Shown here: positions 42,300-52,983 of the stretch, piece by piece
Numbering within the stretch: position 1 is the first letter of the stretch
Layout of the letters: the number at the start of each line of letters is the position of its first letter
Assembly: GCA_947594835.1 (NCBI GenBank)
Contig: CANQEH010000015.1
Location: forward strand, 1 to 64,000
Direction: 5' to 3'
DNA: 64,000 nucleotides
Origin: an uncultured Acetatifactor sp.
Lineage (GTDB): Bacteria; Bacillota; Clostridia; Lachnospirales; Lachnospiraceae
The notes under the pieces: model-generated
What the model was told of the DNA's origin: nothing
What the model saw: the letters and a program-made list of their open reading frames with translations, nothing else
Database searches by the model: none
Position numbers and translations under genes: made by a program

Positions 42300-44570
42300 A
42301 TGAATTTGGAACAGCAGTTGGAACAGCTTGCAAAAGAAAGGCATGGGAAAAAGATCAAATCCTGCACGGACGCCCAGCTTTATGACTGCGTGCTGCAGCT
42401 GACCAAGGATCAGATGGCGCAGAAGACGATCATCGGCGGAAAGAAGAAGGTATATTATATTTCGATGGAGTTTCTGATCGGGAAGCTCTTGTCCAACAAC
42501 CTGATCAATCTGGGAATTTACGACGAATTGTCCGATATTCTGGAAAAGCACGGCAGGCATCTGTCGGATATCGAGGAAGCGGAGCCGGAGCCTTCCCTGG
42601 GCAACGGGGGGTTAGGCCGTCTGGCGGCGTGCTTTTTGGATTCCATTGCCACGCTGGGGCTGCCCGGAGACGGCATTGGCTTAAACTATCACTACGGCCT
42701 GTTCCGGCAGGTGTTTCAGGACAGGCTGCAGAAAGCGGAAAAGAACGACTGGATCCAGAAAAATTCCTGGCTCACGAATACCGGGATCTCTTTTGACGTG
42801 TGCTTCGGGGACAGAAAAGTGACATCCATACTTTATGACATTGATGTCATCGGCTATCAGAGGGGGCGCAACAAGCTGCACCTGTTCGACGTGGTGTCTG
42901 TGGACGAGAGCCTGGTAAAATCCGGCATCCAATTTGACAAGAGCCAGATCGAGAAGAACCTGACCCTGTTCTTATACCCCGATGATTCCGACGAGGCAGG
43001 CAATCTGCTGCGCATCTATCAGGAGTATTTCATGGTCAGCAACGGCGCGCAGCTCATCATCAAGGAGCTGAAGGAGAGAGGCTGCGACCTGTATCATATG
43101 GACGAGTACGCCGTCATCCAGATCAACGACACCCACCCCACCATGGTGATCCCGGAGCTGATCCGGATCCTGACCTGGGAGGAGGGCTTTACCATGGAGG
43201 ACGCCGTAAACGTGGTGAGCAGAACCTGCGCATACACCAACCATACCATCTTGGCGGAAGCTTTGGAGAAATGGCCTTTGGCTTATATCGAGAAGGTGGT
43301 GCCCCAGCTGGTGCCCATCATCAAGGAGCTGAGCGCCCGGGTGGCAAAGAAATACACCGACCCCAGAGTGCAGATCATCGACAAAGACAAGAGAGTGCAT
43401 ATGGCCCACATCGATATCCATTACGGTTTCAGCGTAAACGGCGTCGCCGCGATCCACACGGATATCCTGAAAAATACGGAGCTGCACCATTTTTACGAGA
43501 TCTACCCGGAGAAATTCAACAACAAGACCAACGGCATCACGTTCCGCAGATGGCTGTTGTCCTGCAACAGAGAGCTGGCCTCTTTCCTGACGGACACCAT
43601 CGGGGACGGCTACAAGACGGATGCCGCCGAACTGGAAAAGCTGCTGGAAAAGAAGGACGACGGGAGGGTGCTGGACGCCATCGAGGGCATCAAGCGGCAG
43701 AAAAAGGAAGCGCTGGCAGCTTATATCAAGAAGCGGGAAGGCATTGCCTTAAACCCGGACTCCATCTTTGACATTCAGGTAAAGCGGCTTCATGAGTACA
43801 AGCGGCAGCAGATGAACGCCCTTTATATCATCCACAAATATCTGGAGATCAAAGCAGGCAAGCTCCCGGCCAGGCCGATGACCTTTATTTTCGGCGCAAA
43901 GGCGGCTCCCGCTTATGTGATCGCCCAGGATATCATCCACCTGCTTCTGGTGCTGGAAGAGATCGTCAACAAGGATCCCAAGGTAAGCCCTTATATGAAG
44001 GTGGTCATGGTGGAGAACTACAACGTCAGCTACGCAGAGAAGCTGATCCCCGCCTGCGATGTGTCAGAGCAGATTTCCCTGGCTTCCAAGGAGGCTTCCG
44101 GCACGGGCAACATGAAGTTCATGTTAAACGGCGCCGTGACTTTGGGAACCAGCGACGGGGCCAACGTAGAAATCCATGAGCTGGTGGGAGACGACAACAT
44201 CTATATCTTTGGCGAAAAGAGCGACGCTGTCATCGGACACTACGCAAAAGCGGACTATGTCTCCCGGGAGTACTATGAAAAGAGCCCTGTCATCAAAGAG
44301 GCAGTGGACTTTATCGTGGGTAAACAGGCCATGAAGGTGGGCCATAAGGAGAACCTGGAGCGGCTGTACCATGAACTGCTCAACAAAGACTGGTTTATGA
44401 CCCTGCTGGATCTGGAAGACTACATTGCCGTGAAAGACAAGATGTTTGCGGACTATGAGGACAGGGAAAAGTGGAAGCGCATGATGTTAGTCAACATTGC
44501 AAAAGCGGGCTTTTTCTCCTCCGACAGAACCATCGCAGAGTACAACAGGGATATTTGGCACTGCGGCTGA
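42300..44570 (+). CDS. glgP: Glycogen/maltodextrin phosphorylase
   Basis: A 756-aa GT35 phosphorylase releasing glucose-1-phosphate from alpha-1,4-glucans. Signatures: [71 protein letters not shown], and the PLP lysine in [14 protein letters not shown]. The extreme N-terminal regulatory extension of animal enzymes is absent. Its leader has a TGCCGTTT/AAACGGCA hairpin (42248-42269) and the recurrent GGCAGAATGGGAGGAAA ribosome-site cassette. malQ follows by 26 bases. Confidence 0.95.
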   Translation: MNLEQQLEQLAKERHGKKIKSCTDAQLYDCVLQLTKDQMAQKTIIGGKKKVYYISMEFLIGKLLSNNLINLGIYDELSDILEKHGRHLSDIEEAEPEPSLGNGGLGRLAACFLDSIATLGLPGDGIGLNYHYGLFRQVFQDRLQKAEKNDWIQKNSWLTNTGISFDVCFGDRKVTSILYDIDVIGYQRGRNKLHLFDVVSVDESLVKSGIQFDKSQIEKNLTLFLYPDDSDEAGNLLRIYQEYFMVSNGAQLIIKELKERGCDLYHMDEYAVIQINDTHPTMVIPELIRILTWEEGFTMEDAVNVVSRTCAYTNHTILAEALEKWPLAYIEKVVPQLVPIIKELSARVAKKYTDPRVQIIDKDKRVHMAHIDIHYGFSVNGVAAIHTDILKNTELHHFYEIYPEKFNNKTNGITFRRWLLSCNRELASFLTDTIGDGYKTDAAELEKLLEKKDDGRVLDAIEGIKRQKKEALAAYIKKREGIALNPDSIFDIQVKRLHEYKRQQMNALYIIHKYLEIKAGKLPARPMTFIFGAKAAPAYVIAQDIIHLLLVLEEIVNKDPKVSPYMKVVMVENYNVSYAEKLIPACDVSEQISLASKEASGTGNMKFMLNGAVTLGTSDGANVEIHELVGDDNIYIFGEKSDAVIGHYAKADYVSREYYEKSPVIKEAVDFIVGKQAMKVGHKENLERLYHELLNKDWFMTLLDLEDYIAVKDKMFADYEDREKWKRMMLVNIAKAGFFSSDRTIAEYNRDIWHCG

Positions 44571-44596
44571 CGGCATAAGAGGAAATGGAGGTTAGT

Positions 44597-46102
44597 ATGA
44601 GACAGTGTGGCGTATTGCTGCCGGTAGCAAGTCTGCCGTCGGCCTATGGGATCGGCTGTTTCTCAAAGGAAGCGTATGAATTTGTAGACAGGCTGAAGGC
44701 CGCGGGGCAGTCCTACTGGCAGATTCTGCCCCTGGGCCCCACCAGCTATGGGGATTCCCCCTATCAGTCCTTTTCCACGTTTGCCGGAAACCCGTATTTC
44801 ATTGACCCGGAGGATCTGGTGGAAAGAGGGTTTCTGACGAAAGCGGACTGCGACAGTTACGATTTTGGAGACGACCCGCTCTACATTGATTACGCAAAGA
44901 TATACGAGAGCCGGTTTCTGCTGCTGCGCAAGGCGTGGAAAAACAGCAGAATTGCGCAGGATAAGGGCTTCCAGGACTTTGTGAAGGAAAACAGCCACTG
45001 GCTGGACGATTACGCGCTGTATATGGCGGTGAAAGCTTCCTTTGACAATGTGTGCTGGGTACAGTGGGAGGAGGATATCAAAACCCGCAGGCCCAGTGCA
45101 TTGAAGGCGTATCGGGAAAAATTTGCCGAGGAGATCCAGTTTTACCAGTTCCAGCAGTACCTGTTCCGGGTACAGTGGGAAAAGCTGAAGGCCTACGCCA
45201 ACAGCCAGGGGATCAGGATCATTGGCGACATTCCCATCTATGTGGCCTTTGACAGTTCGGACGCCTGGGCCAACCCGGAATTGTTCCAGTTTGACGAGGA
45301 CTGCAATCCCACGGCAGTGGCGGGGTGCCCGCCGGACGCCTTTTCTGTCACGGGGCAGCTTTGGGGGAACCCGCTGTATAACTGGGCGTACCATAAGGAG
45401 ACGGGATACCAGTGGTGGATCAAGCGGCTGGCGGCCTGCTACCAGATGTATGACGTGGTGCGCATCGACCATTTCCGGGCGTTTGACGCCTATTATTCCA
45501 TCCCCGCAGACGCGGATACCGCCGAGCACGGCCAGTGGATGCCGGGGCCCGGGTACGAATTGTTCGACGCGATGAAAAAGGAACTGGGGAAGAAGCAGGT
45601 CATTGCGGAGGATCTGGGCTTTTTGACCCCTTCTGTCTTAAAGCTGTTAAAAAAGACCGGGTATCCCGGCATGAAGGTGCTGCAGTTTGCCTTTGACTCC
45701 CGGGAGGAGAGCGATTACCTGCCCCACAATTATCCGCACAACTGTGTGGTCTATACGGGAACCCACGACAACGATACGGTGGTTGGCTGGTATCAGACGC
45801 TGGGGAAGCGGGATAAAAAATTCTGCAACGCTTACTTAAATTACAGACGAAACGCCAGAGAGCCGCTGCACTGGGCTTTGATCCGGGCCGCCCTCTCCAG
45901 CGTGGCGGACCTGGCAGTGATCCCCATGCAGGATTATCTGGGACTGGGCTCCGAGGCCAGGATCAACACGCCTTCCACAGTGGGCCAGAACTGGAAATGG
46001 CGGATGGAAGCGGGGGCATTTACAGAGGAGCTTGCGGCGAAGATGAGAGAATACGCCGCGCTCTACGGCAGGGCGGAAAGGCAGTCTGCCGCCGGAAAAT
46101 AA
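44597..46102 (+). CDS. malQ: 4-alpha-glucanotransferase (amylomaltase)
   Basis: A 501-aa GH77 enzyme that disproportionates maltodextrins, supplying substrate to the phosphorylase. Signatures: GVLLPVASLPSAYGIGCF, WQILPLGPTSYGDSPYQSFS, IIGDIPIYVAFDSSDAW, DVVRIDHFRAFDAYY with the nucleophile Asp, VIAEDLGFLTPSV with the acid/base Glu, and YTGTHDNDTVVGW. The start at 44597 has TGGAGG six bases before it; an in-frame ATG four codons earlier overlaps that ribosome site. Confidence 0.94.
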   Translation: MRQCGVLLPVASLPSAYGIGCFSKEAYEFVDRLKAAGQSYWQILPLGPTSYGDSPYQSFSTFAGNPYFIDPEDLVERGFLTKADCDSYDFGDDPLYIDYAKIYESRFLLLRKAWKNSRIAQDKGFQDFVKENSHWLDDYALYMAVKASFDNVCWVQWEEDIKTRRPSALKAYREKFAEEIQFYQFQQYLFRVQWEKLKAYANSQGIRIIGDIPIYVAFDSSDAWANPELFQFDEDCNPTAVAGCPPDAFSVTGQLWGNPLYNWAYHKETGYQWWIKRLAACYQMYDVVRIDHFRAFDAYYSIPADADTAEHGQWMPGPGYELFDAMKKELGKKQVIAEDLGFLTPSVLKLLKKTGYPGMKVLQFAFDSREESDYLPHNYPHNCVVYTGTHDNDTVVGWYQTLGKRDKKFCNAYLNYRRNAREPLHWALIRAALSSVADLAVIPMQDYLGLGSEARINTPSTVGQNWKWRMEAGAFTEELAAKMREYAALYGRAERQSAAGK

Positions 46103-46253
46103 AGAAAACGAAGGGAAGGCCATGGCAGATCTCTGCCGGGGCCTTTCTGCCGATTGGGCCAAAAGCTATGGACAATGTCTGGATCGGGGTGTAAAATAAT
46201 ATCACTGCGCTCCGGGCGGCCGGAGAAACTTTTCTGCGGAGGCGAAACGGTTC

Positions 46254-47648
46254 ATGAATCGGAAGGGGAAATATTTCGGGGATAAGGCTTTTTATAAGAT
46301 GGCGCTGACGGTGGCGGTGCCCATTATGATCCAGAACGGCATTACCAATTTTGTGGGCCTTCTGGACAATATCATGGTAGGTCTGGTGGGCACGGAACAG
46401 ATGTCGGGGATCGCCATCGTCAACCAGCTGCTTTTGGTGTTCAACCTGGCTGTTTTCGGCGCGATTTCCGGCGTGGGCATTTTCGGGGCACAGTTTTATG
46501 GCTGCGGGGATCAGGAAGGAGTCCGTCAGACCTTCCGGTTTAAGCTGTATGTGGGCGCGGGAATCCTGTTTCTCGGGATTCTGGCGCTGTTTACCGGGGG
46601 AGAGAGGCTGATCCTTCTGTATCTCCACGGGGAGGGAAACGGGCCGGCGCTGCAGGCCACTCTTGGATACGGAAAGCAGTACCTTTGGGTCATGCTTTTT
46701 GGCCTGGCCCCCTTTGCGGTGGAAGAAATCTACGCCAGCACGCTCCGGGAATGCGGGGAGACAAAAGTGCCCATGGTGGCGGGAGCGGTGGCGGTAGTGG
46801 TAAACCTGGCGCTGAACTATGTCCTGATTTTCGGGAAATTGGGCTTTCCGGCGCTGGGCGTCGTGGGAGCGGCGCTGGCCACGGTCATCTCCCGGTATGT
46901 GCAGGCCGTTGTGGTGATTGCCTGGACGCACACCCATACCCGGCGGATGCCGTTTATCGTGGGCGCTTATAGACAATGGAAGGTATCGGGTCACCTTGCG
47001 GCCAATATTGTGAAAAAAGGCACGCCTCTTTTGTGCAATGAGATCCTCTGGGCGGCGGGCATGGCTCTTTTGAACCAGTGCTATTCCCTGCGGGGTCTGG
47101 ATGCGGTGGCGGCCATCAATATTTCCAGCACGATCTCGAACCTGTTCAACGTGGTCTTCATCGCCATGGGAAGCTGTATCGCGATTCTCGTCGGACAGCT
47201 TCTGGGGGCGGGGAAGATGGAGGAGGCCCAGGATACGGCCCGGAAGCTGATCGTCTTTTCCGTGCTGTCCTGCGTGGTGCTGGGAAGCCTGCTGTTTGCG
47301 GTGGCGCCCCTGTTCCCGCAGCATTACAACACCTCGCCCCGGGTCAAGGAACTGGCGGCCCAGCTGCTCAGGGTGGCAGCGGGATGTATGCCGCTGTATG
47401 CCTTCCTGCACGCAGCTTACTTTACCCTGCGCTCCGGGGGCAAGACGCTGATTACCTTTTTCTTTGACAGCGTGTACCTCTGGTGCGTGAATATCCCGCT
47501 GGCGTATGTGCTCAGCCGTTTTACAGGGCTTCCCATTCTTCCCCTGTATCTGTGCTGCCAGCTGAGCGACTGCATCAAATGTACCATCGGCTTTGTCCTG
47601 GTGCGCCGGGGCGTATGGCTGAACAACATCATAAAGGCAGAGCAGTGA
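46254..47648 (+). CDS. MATE-family efflux transporter
   Basis: A 464-aa protein with 12 expected membrane segments, beginning MNRKGKYFGDKAFYKMALTVAVPIMIQNGITNFVGLLDNIMVG, the usual MATE start. NQLLLVFNLAVFGAISGVGIFGAQFYG and the repeat LVVIGASCIAILVGQ-like segment in the second half fit the internal two-fold repeat. The substrate (drug, flavonoid or Na+/H+ coupled) cannot be told. GGAGGCGAAACGGTTC lies before the start. Confidence 0.9.
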   Translation: MNRKGKYFGDKAFYKMALTVAVPIMIQNGITNFVGLLDNIMVGLVGTEQMSGIAIVNQLLLVFNLAVFGAISGVGIFGAQFYGCGDQEGVRQTFRFKLYVGAGILFLGILALFTGGERLILLYLHGEGNGPALQATLGYGKQYLWVMLFGLAPFAVEEIYASTLRECGETKVPMVAGAVAVVVNLALNYVLIFGKLGFPALGVVGAALATVISRYVQAVVVIAWTHTHTRRMPFIVGAYRQWKVSGHLAANIVKKGTPLLCNEILWAAGMALLNQCYSLRGLDAVAAINISSTISNLFNVVFIAMGSCIAILVGQLLGAGKMEEAQDTARKLIVFSVLSCVVLGSLLFAVAPLFPQHYNTSPRVKELAAQLLRVAAGCMPLYAFLHAAYFTLRSGGKTLITFFFDSVYLWCVNIPLAYVLSRFTGLPILPLYLCCQLSDCIKCTIGFVLVRRGVWLNNIIKAEQ

Positions 47649-47682
47649 ACACTGCAAACTGGAACAGAAAGGAGAACAGACG

Positions 47683-47994
47683 ATGATCAAAGGCTTTAAG
47701 ATGAAACTTTATCCCGGGCAAGAGGAGGAGTACGAAAAGCGCCACAACGAACTCTGGCCCGAGATGCAGGACATGATCCACGAGCACGGGGGGAAGAACT
47801 ACACCATCTTCCTGGACAGGGAGACGCTCACCCTCTTCGGCTATATTGAGATCGAGGACGAGGCGCTGTGGGCAAAGGGGGCAGACACCGCCATCAACCG
47901 GAAGTGGTGGGATTTCATGGCGGATATCATGGAGACCAATCCCGACAACAGCCCCGTCAGCGTCGATCTCAAGAACGTGTTCCATCTAGACTGA
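47683..47994 (+). CDS. rhaM: L-rhamnose mutarotase
   Basis: A 103-aa alpha-beta barrel enzyme of the RhaM/YiiL family: GFKMKLYPGQEEEYEKRHNELWPEM, with the catalytic His in KRHNELWP, then YTIFLDRETLTLFGYIEIED and KWWDFMADIMETNPDNSP. It interconverts the anomers of L-rhamnose. No other rhamnose genes are in the window. It is 34 bases after the MATE gene. Confidence 0.93.
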   Translation: MIKGFKMKLYPGQEEEYEKRHNELWPEMQDMIHEHGGKNYTIFLDRETLTLFGYIEIEDEALWAKGADTAINRKWWDFMADIMETNPDNSPVSVDLKNVFHLD

Positions 47995-48002
47995 TACAAG
48001 TG

Positions 48003-48992
48003 TCATTTTACATCGTTTCCACTTTCCCTGCCCTGGAGGAAGTCCGCACAGTTCTGCAGGGTGGTGGAAGCGATGGCAGACAGCGCTTCCCTTGTGAAAA
48101 ATCCCTGATGGGAAGTGATCATCACATTGGGGAAAGAGAGGAGCCTGGCGGTGGTGGAGTGCTCCAGAATCTCGTCGGAGCGGTCTTCAAACACGTTTCC
48201 CGCCTCCTCCTCGTACACATCCAGCCCCACTCCGGCAAATTTGTGCATCCGGATGCCCTCGATCAGATCTTCCGTTTTCACCAGGGCGCCCCGGGAGGTG
48301 TTCACCAGAATGACGCCGTCCTTCATCTGGCGGATGGTGTCCAGCTGGACGAGGTGATAGGTGTCGTCTGTCAGCGGGCAGTGGAGAGAAATGACATCAC
48401 TGTCGGAAAGAAGCTTTTCCAGAGGGATGTATTCTACAAACTCTGCTAAGGTGTCGTTTGGAACGACGTCGTAAGCGATGACCCTCATGCCGAAGCCACG
48501 GCAGATACGGCACATGGCGGCCCCGATCTTCCCGGTGCCAATGATGCCGGCCGTCTTTTCATAAAAGTTAAACCCCATCAGGCCGTTCAGGCTGAAATCG
48601 TTCTCACGCACTTTGTTGTAAGCCTTGTACAGTTTCCGGTTGCAGGAAAGGGCCAGGGCAATGGCGTGTTCCGCCACCGCCTCCGGGGAGTAGCCGGGCA
48701 CACGCATGACGCGGATGTCATATTCTGCCGCCGCTTCCAGATCCACATTGTTAAAGCCGGCGCAGCGCAGCAGCAGAAGCCGGATTCCTCTTTCGGAGAG
48801 AAGCCGTAAGGTAAGGCGTCCTGCGTCGGAGCTGACGAAGGCGCAGACCGCGTCAAACCCTTCCGCCAGAGCGGCAGTGCGGGGCTCTAAGTCGGACTTG
48901 ATATATTCGATTTCCACATCCGGAAACTCTCTTTGGGTGGCTGTGAAAGATTCCACATCGTAGTTTTTGGCATCATAGAACAATAGTTTCAT
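48003..48992 (-). CDS. D-2-hydroxyacid (D-lactate-type) dehydrogenase
   Basis: A 329-aa NAD-dependent enzyme of the D-isomer-specific family, closest in look to D-lactate dehydrogenase LdhA. The NAD loop is GIIGTGKIGAAMCRI; catalytic residues are Arg in VNTSRGALV, Glu in GVGLDVYEEEAG and His in MITSHQGFF. It could make D-lactate from pyruvate or act on other 2-ketoacids. Convergent with rhaM, 8 bases apart. Confidence 0.88.
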   Translation of the reverse strand: MKLLFYDAKNYDVESFTATQREFPDVEIEYIKSDLEPRTAALAEGFDAVCAFVSSDAGRLTLRLLSERGIRLLLLRCAGFNNVDLEAAAEYDIRVMRVPGYSPEAVAEHAIALALSCNRKLYKAYNKVRENDFSLNGLMGFNFYEKTAGIIGTGKIGAAMCRICRGFGMRVIAYDVVPNDTLAEFVEYIPLEKLLSDSDVISLHCPLTDDTYHLVQLDTIRQMKDGVILVNTSRGALVKTEDLIEGIRMHKFAGVGLDVYEEEAGNVFEDRSDEILEHSTTARLLSFPNVMITSHQGFFTREALSAIASTTLQNCADFLQGRESGNDVK

Positions 48993-49101
48993 AAGCGCTC
49001 CTGTCCTGCCCGCATGGGGCCAGTTTTTTTGTTCAGTTTATCCCGATATCAGGAAGATCATGCACGGAAAGGACAAAATGCGGCCAAACAGCTGCTGACG
49101 G

Positions 49102-49130
49102 TTGCTTTTTTGACAGATCGTTGTTAAAAT
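49102..49130 (+). promoter_or_regulatory. Promoter of the GH5 gene
   Basis: TTGCTT at 49102-49107 and TAAAAT at 49125-49130 with a 17-base spacer. It would give a leader of about 155 bases. Confidence 0.55.
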
Positions 49131-49188
49131 GGAGGCGGTGCGAAGGCGCACAAGAGCCAAGGAGGCAGTGCCCGGGGCGCACAAGGAG
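49131..49188. repeat. Tandem imperfect repeat in the GH5 leader
   Basis: GGAGGCGGTGCGAAGGCGCA at 49131-49150 is repeated imperfectly from 49161 (GGAGGCAGTGCCCGGGGCGC). Each unit has a Shine-Dalgarno-like GGAGG and a GTGC/GCAC hairpin. Confidence 0.6.
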
Positions 49189-49194
49189 ATATAA

Positions 49195-49286
49195 GATTGA
49201 AAATTAAAATTTTCAATCGCGAGATTTGTGTCCGCGCGCTGCTTGACACAAACTCGTTATGCGCAAAGAGCAGCGCGGAAATGAGG
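49195..49286 (+). ncRNA. Structured leader with possible pseudoknot before GH5
   Basis: Hairpin 1: GATTGAAAATT (49195-49205) with AATTTTCAATC (49208-49218). Hairpin 2: CGAG-A-TTTGTGTC (49220-49232) with GACACAAACTCG (49245-49256). The loop of hairpin 2 contains CGCGCTGCT (49235-49243), the exact complement of AGCAGCGCG (49269-49277), which ends three bases before the ribosome site ATGAGG (49281-49286). This is an H-type pseudoknot arrangement. A TTG start with AAGGAG upstream (49197) opens an out-of-frame reading frame through it. A closely similar layout occurs at 60068-60223. Confidence 0.65.
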
Positions 49287-49293
49287 TATAAGA

Positions 49294-50247
49294 ATGCTGA
49301 AGGAAAAAGGATTTTACAGAGGGATCGACTTAGGCGGCTGGCTTTCACAGTGCGATTACAGCCAGGAGAGGCTGGATCATTTCATCACGGAGCCGGACTT
49401 TGCAAAGATCGCATCCTGGGGGCTGGATCATGTGCGGATCCCCGTGGACTATAACATTTTTGAAACGGAAGAAGGGGAATATCTGGAAGAAGGCTTTGAA
49501 CGGCTTGGGAGGGCCCTCGCCTGGGCGAAAAAGTACGGCCTGAAGGCGGTGGTAGACCTGCACAAGACCGCAGGCTTTTCCTTTGACGCAGGGGAAGCGG
49601 AGAGCGGGTTTTTTGAGAGCGAGGCCTGTCAGCAGCGCTTTTACAGGCTCTGGGAGGAGCTGGCGAAACGGTTTGGCCGGGAGAGTGACTGGGTGGCCTT
49701 TGAACTCTTAAACGAGGTGACCGAAAAGCACTTTATCGACGCCTGGAACCGGATTTCCCATGAGTGTATCCGCAGGATCAGGGCTTATGCGCCGGATGTG
49801 CTGATTCTGGTGGGAAGCTATTGGAACAACAGCCCGGAGGCGGTGGCGGATCTGGCGGCGCCCTATGACGATCGGGTGCTCTACAATTTCCACTGTTACT
49901 CCCCGCTCTATTTCACCCACCAGGGGGCTTACTGGACGGATGAGATCGATTCGGAGGCCAGATACCGCTTTGAAGAGTGCGGGGAGATCACCCCGGCCTA
50001 CTTTGAAAAGCTCTTTGCGCCCGCGCTGGAGCAGGCAAAAAAATACGGCGTGGAGCTCTACTGCGGGGAATACGGCGTGATTGACCAGGCTGAGCCCGAG
50101 GACGCCCTCAGGTGGTTTCAGACGATCCACAGCGTCTTTGAAAAGTACCAGATCTCCCGGGCGGCGTGGAGCTACAGGGAGATGGATTTCGGCATCTTAG
50201 ACAGCCGCATGGATGGGGTGCGGGAAGAACTGCTGCAATATCTGTGA
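49294..50247 (+). CDS. Intracellular glycoside hydrolase family 5 enzyme
   Basis: A 317-aa GH5 TIM-barrel enzyme. It starts LKEKGFYRGIDLGGWLSQCDYS, with HVRIPVDYNIFE, the acid/base Glu in VAFELLNEVTEK, and the nucleophile Glu in ELYCGEYGVID. There is no signal peptide, so it acts in the cytoplasm on imported oligosaccharides, probably beta-glucosidic. It lies tail to tail with cellobiose phosphorylase and shares a terminator. ATGAGG precedes the start by 7 bases. Confidence 0.88.
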   Translation: MLKEKGFYRGIDLGGWLSQCDYSQERLDHFITEPDFAKIASWGLDHVRIPVDYNIFETEEGEYLEEGFERLGRALAWAKKYGLKAVVDLHKTAGFSFDAGEAESGFFESEACQQRFYRLWEELAKRFGRESDWVAFELLNEVTEKHFIDAWNRISHECIRRIRAYAPDVLILVGSYWNNSPEAVADLAAPYDDRVLYNFHCYSPLYFTHQGAYWTDEIDSEARYRFEECGEITPAYFEKLFAPALEQAKKYGVELYCGEYGVIDQAEPEDALRWFQTIHSVFEKYQISRAAWSYREMDFGILDSRMDGVREELLQYL

Positions 50248-50258
50248 GAAAAGAAAGA

Positions 50259-50298
50259 GGCGCCCTCTCCGGAACATCCCGGAGAGGGCGTCTTTTTT
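50259..50298. terminator. Terminator between GH5 and cellobiose phosphorylase
   Basis: GGCGCCCTCTCCGG at 50259-50272 pairs with CCGGAGAGGGCGTC at 50279-50292, followed by T6. Upstream A-rich bases (AAAAGAAAGA) could serve as a T run on the minus strand, so it may work in both directions. Confidence 0.85.
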
Positions 50299-50329
50299 CC
50301 CGGCGAAAGCCCTGGGGGCCAGCCGGATC

Positions 50330-52765
50330 TTATCCCATGGTCACGACCACGTTGTATTCTGTCTTTCCCTTCTCATAGGGGATCACGTTTCCTTCCACAG
50401 CCTTGCCGTCTACGGTCATGGAGACTACACCCTTGGACACGCCAGCCGGGTTGTTGACCTGGATGTGGTAAGTGCCCTCCCGGAATTTCCGGGTGAGGGT
50501 GAAATCACCGAATCCTTCCGGCACGCAGGGGTCGATAGACAGGCCCTGATGGGTGGGGTAAAGCCCTAAAATATACTGGGAGACGTTCACAAACGTCCAG
50601 GCAGCCGTTCCCGTCAGCCAGCTGTTTTTCGCCTCGCCGTGGAACTTGGCGTCCCGTCCGGCTACCATCTGGGAGTACACATAGGGCTCCGTGCGGTGGA
50701 TCTCGCTGAATTCTTCCACATAGGCGGGACAGGTCTTCCGATAGATTTCAAAGGCCCTGTCACCCCGGCCCAGCACTGTCTCCGCGATGGACACCCAGGG
50801 ATTGTTATGGCAGAAGATACCGGCATTTTCCTTGTATCCGGGGGGATAGGAGGAAACCTCGCCCAGCTCCAGATGATACTCGGTGTAGGCGGGCTGTAAG
50901 ATCATCACGCCGTACTCCGTGTCCAGGCGCTCCTTGACGGAGTCCAGGGCCTTTTCTGCCAGCCCTTCCTTCACGCCGACCCCGGCAAGCACGCAGAAGC
51001 CCTGGGGCTCAATGTAGATCTGGCCCTCTTTGCATTCCCTGGAACCCACCTTGTGGCTGTATGCGTCGTAAGCCCTTAAGAACCAGTCGCCATCCCAGCC
51101 GTGGGCAAGGATTGCGTCATACATGGCCTGTACCTCTTTCCGGGCCCGGGCTGCCTCTGCGCCGTCTCCCATCAGTTCGCAGAGCTGCGCGTACTCTTCG
51201 CCGTACTTGACAAACATCCCCGCAATGAATACGGACTCTGCCACCGGGCCTTCGCTGGGGCCGAAGGTCTGGAAGGATTCGCCGGGATGAGCGGAAAAGC
51301 AGTTTAAGTTCAGGCAGTCGTTCCAGTCGGCGCGGCCGATGAGGGGCAGGCTGTGGGGGCCCTTATGGGTCACCGTATAGTCGAAGGAGCGCTTTAAGTG
51401 ATCCATCAGAGGAGTCGCCACGCTCATATCGTTGTCAAAGGGAACCATTTCCGTCAGAATGGAGGTATCCCCGGTCTCCCGGACATAAGCGCTGGTGCCT
51501 GCAATCAGCCACAGGGGATCGTCGTTGAACCCGCTGCCGATGTCGGAATTTCCCTTTTTGGTCAGGGGCTGGTACTGATGGTAGGCGCTGCCGTCCTGGA
51601 ACTGGGTGGACGCAATGTCGATGATGCGCTCTCTGGCCCTGTCGGGGATTAAGTGCACGAAGCCCAAAAGATCCTGGCAGGAATCCCGAAAGCCCATGCC
51701 TCTGCCGATGCCCGACTCGTAGTAGGAAGCGGAGCGGGACATATTGAAGGTGATCATGCACTGATACTGGTTCCAGATATTGACCATCCGGTTCACTTTC
51801 TCGTTGGAGGAAGCAACCGTGTATTTGGCAAGCAGCCCTTCCCAGTACTCTTTGAGGTCTGCAAAGGCCCGGTCTACGCTGTCCTCCGTCTGATATTTCT
51901 CAAGCAGGGCATAGGCCCGCTTTTTGTTGATCACGCCGTGGGACTCCCACTTCTCCTCCTCCGGATTTTCGATGTAAGCCAGGACGAACACATAAGTCCT
52001 GCTCTCCCCGGGGGCAAGCGTCAGATCCAACTGATGGGCCGCGATGGGAGACCAGCCGCTGGCCATGGAATTGCCGCAGGCGCCCTTCTCTACGGCCACA
52101 GGCTTGTCGGCGCCTCTGTAAGCGCCCAGGAACTCATCCCTGCTGGTGTCAAATCCGGCCACGGGCGCGTTGACGGAGTAAACGGCGTAATGGTTGCGCC
52201 GCTCCCTGTACTCTGTCTTGTGGAAAATAGCGGAACCTGCCACCTCTACTTCGCCGGTGCTTAAGTTGCGCTGGAAGTTCTTCATATCGTCGTCCGCATT
52301 CCAGAGACACCACTCCACATAGGAAAATACGGAAAGGGTCTTCGGGGACTGGGAACGGTTGACGAGGGTCAGCTTCGAGAGCTCGCAGCTGTCCTCCATG
52401 GGGACAAAGGCAAGCAGGGAAGCCTCCACGCCGTCTTTGGAGGAGGTAAAGCGGCTGTAGCCCAAGCCATGGCGGCATTCATAGCTGTCCAGCTCCGTCT
52501 TTGTGGGCTGCCAGCCGGGATTCCACACGGTATCCCCGTCCTTGATGTAGAAATATTTGCCGTTGGTATCCCAGGGGACGTCGTTGTAGCGGTACCGGGT
52601 CATCCGAAGCAGCTTTGCATCCTTATAGAAGGAATAGCCGCCGCAGGTATTGGAAATCAAGCTGAAAAAGCCATTGCACCCCAGATAGTTGATCCAGGGG
52701 AGGGGCGTCCGGGGCGTGGTAATCACATACTCCTTGCCGGCGTCGTCAAAGTAACCGAATTTCAT
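50330..52765 (-). CDS. cbp: Cellobiose phosphorylase (GH94)
   Basis: An 811-aa GH94 enzyme that phosphorolyses cellobiose to glucose-1-phosphate and glucose in the cytoplasm. The start [72 protein letters not shown], the catalytic Asp region [15 protein letters not shown], and [19 protein letters not shown] closely follow characterised clostridial cellobiose phosphorylases in wording and length. Frame is open 23 codons upstream but without a family match. It diverges from the LacI regulator and ABC operon. Confidence 0.95.
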   Translation of the reverse strand: MKFGYFDDAGKEYVITTPRTPLPWINYLGCNGFFSLISNTCGGYSFYKDAKLLRMTRYRYNDVPWDTNGKYFYIKDGDTVWNPGWQPTKTELDSYECRHGLGYSRFTSSKDGVEASLLAFVPMEDSCELSKLTLVNRSQSPKTLSVFSYVEWCLWNADDDMKNFQRNLSTGEVEVAGSAIFHKTEYRERRNHYAVYSVNAPVAGFDTSRDEFLGAYRGADKPVAVEKGACGNSMASGWSPIAAHQLDLTLAPGESRTYVFVLAYIENPEEEKWESHGVINKKRAYALLEKYQTEDSVDRAFADLKEYWEGLLAKYTVASSNEKVNRMVNIWNQYQCMITFNMSRSASYYESGIGRGMGFRDSCQDLLGFVHLIPDRARERIIDIASTQFQDGSAYHQYQPLTKKGNSDIGSGFNDDPLWLIAGTSAYVRETGDTSILTEMVPFDNDMSVATPLMDHLKRSFDYTVTHKGPHSLPLIGRADWNDCLNLNCFSAHPGESFQTFGPSEGPVAESVFIAGMFVKYGEEYAQLCELMGDGAEAARARKEVQAMYDAILAHGWDGDWFLRAYDAYSHKVGSRECKEGQIYIEPQGFCVLAGVGVKEGLAEKALDSVKERLDTEYGVMILQPAYTEYHLELGEVSSYPPGYKENAGIFCHNNPWVSIAETVLGRGDRAFEIYRKTCPAYVEEFSEIHRTEPYVYSQMVAGRDAKFHGEAKNSWLTGTAAWTFVNVSQYILGLYPTHQGLSIDPCVPEGFGDFTLTRKFREGTYHIQVNNPAGVSKGVVSMTVDGKAVEGNVIPYEKGKTEYNVVVTMG

Positions 52766-52983
52766 AGTTATTCTCCATTTCTGCGCTGCTTTGTGGTGTG
52801 GGGCGGGTTTGCGGCAGGCAACGCGCAGACACAAAACCCGGGATTGGAAATGCTGTTTTCCTGACTGGTGCTTTTTTCACGTCTCTGATACTTGAAGGTG
52901 ACGTCCTGCTGCGCCGCCGTCCTGGGGACGTCCGGCTCCCACCCGCCCGGCAATTTCTGGAAACGGGTGATACGGCAGAATGG

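Noticed and set aside
46020..47690. A 556-codon open frame on the minus strand opposite malQ end and the MATE gene
   Set aside because: The product is rich in His, Arg, Gln and Pro with no fold signature, and the plus strand encodes an intact MATE transporter; it is a composition shadow.
49197..49454. An 86-codon TTG-started frame through the GH5 leader as a real gene
   Set aside because: It runs out of frame over the GH5 start and its sequence follows the hairpins; treated as part of the structured leader, not as a gene.
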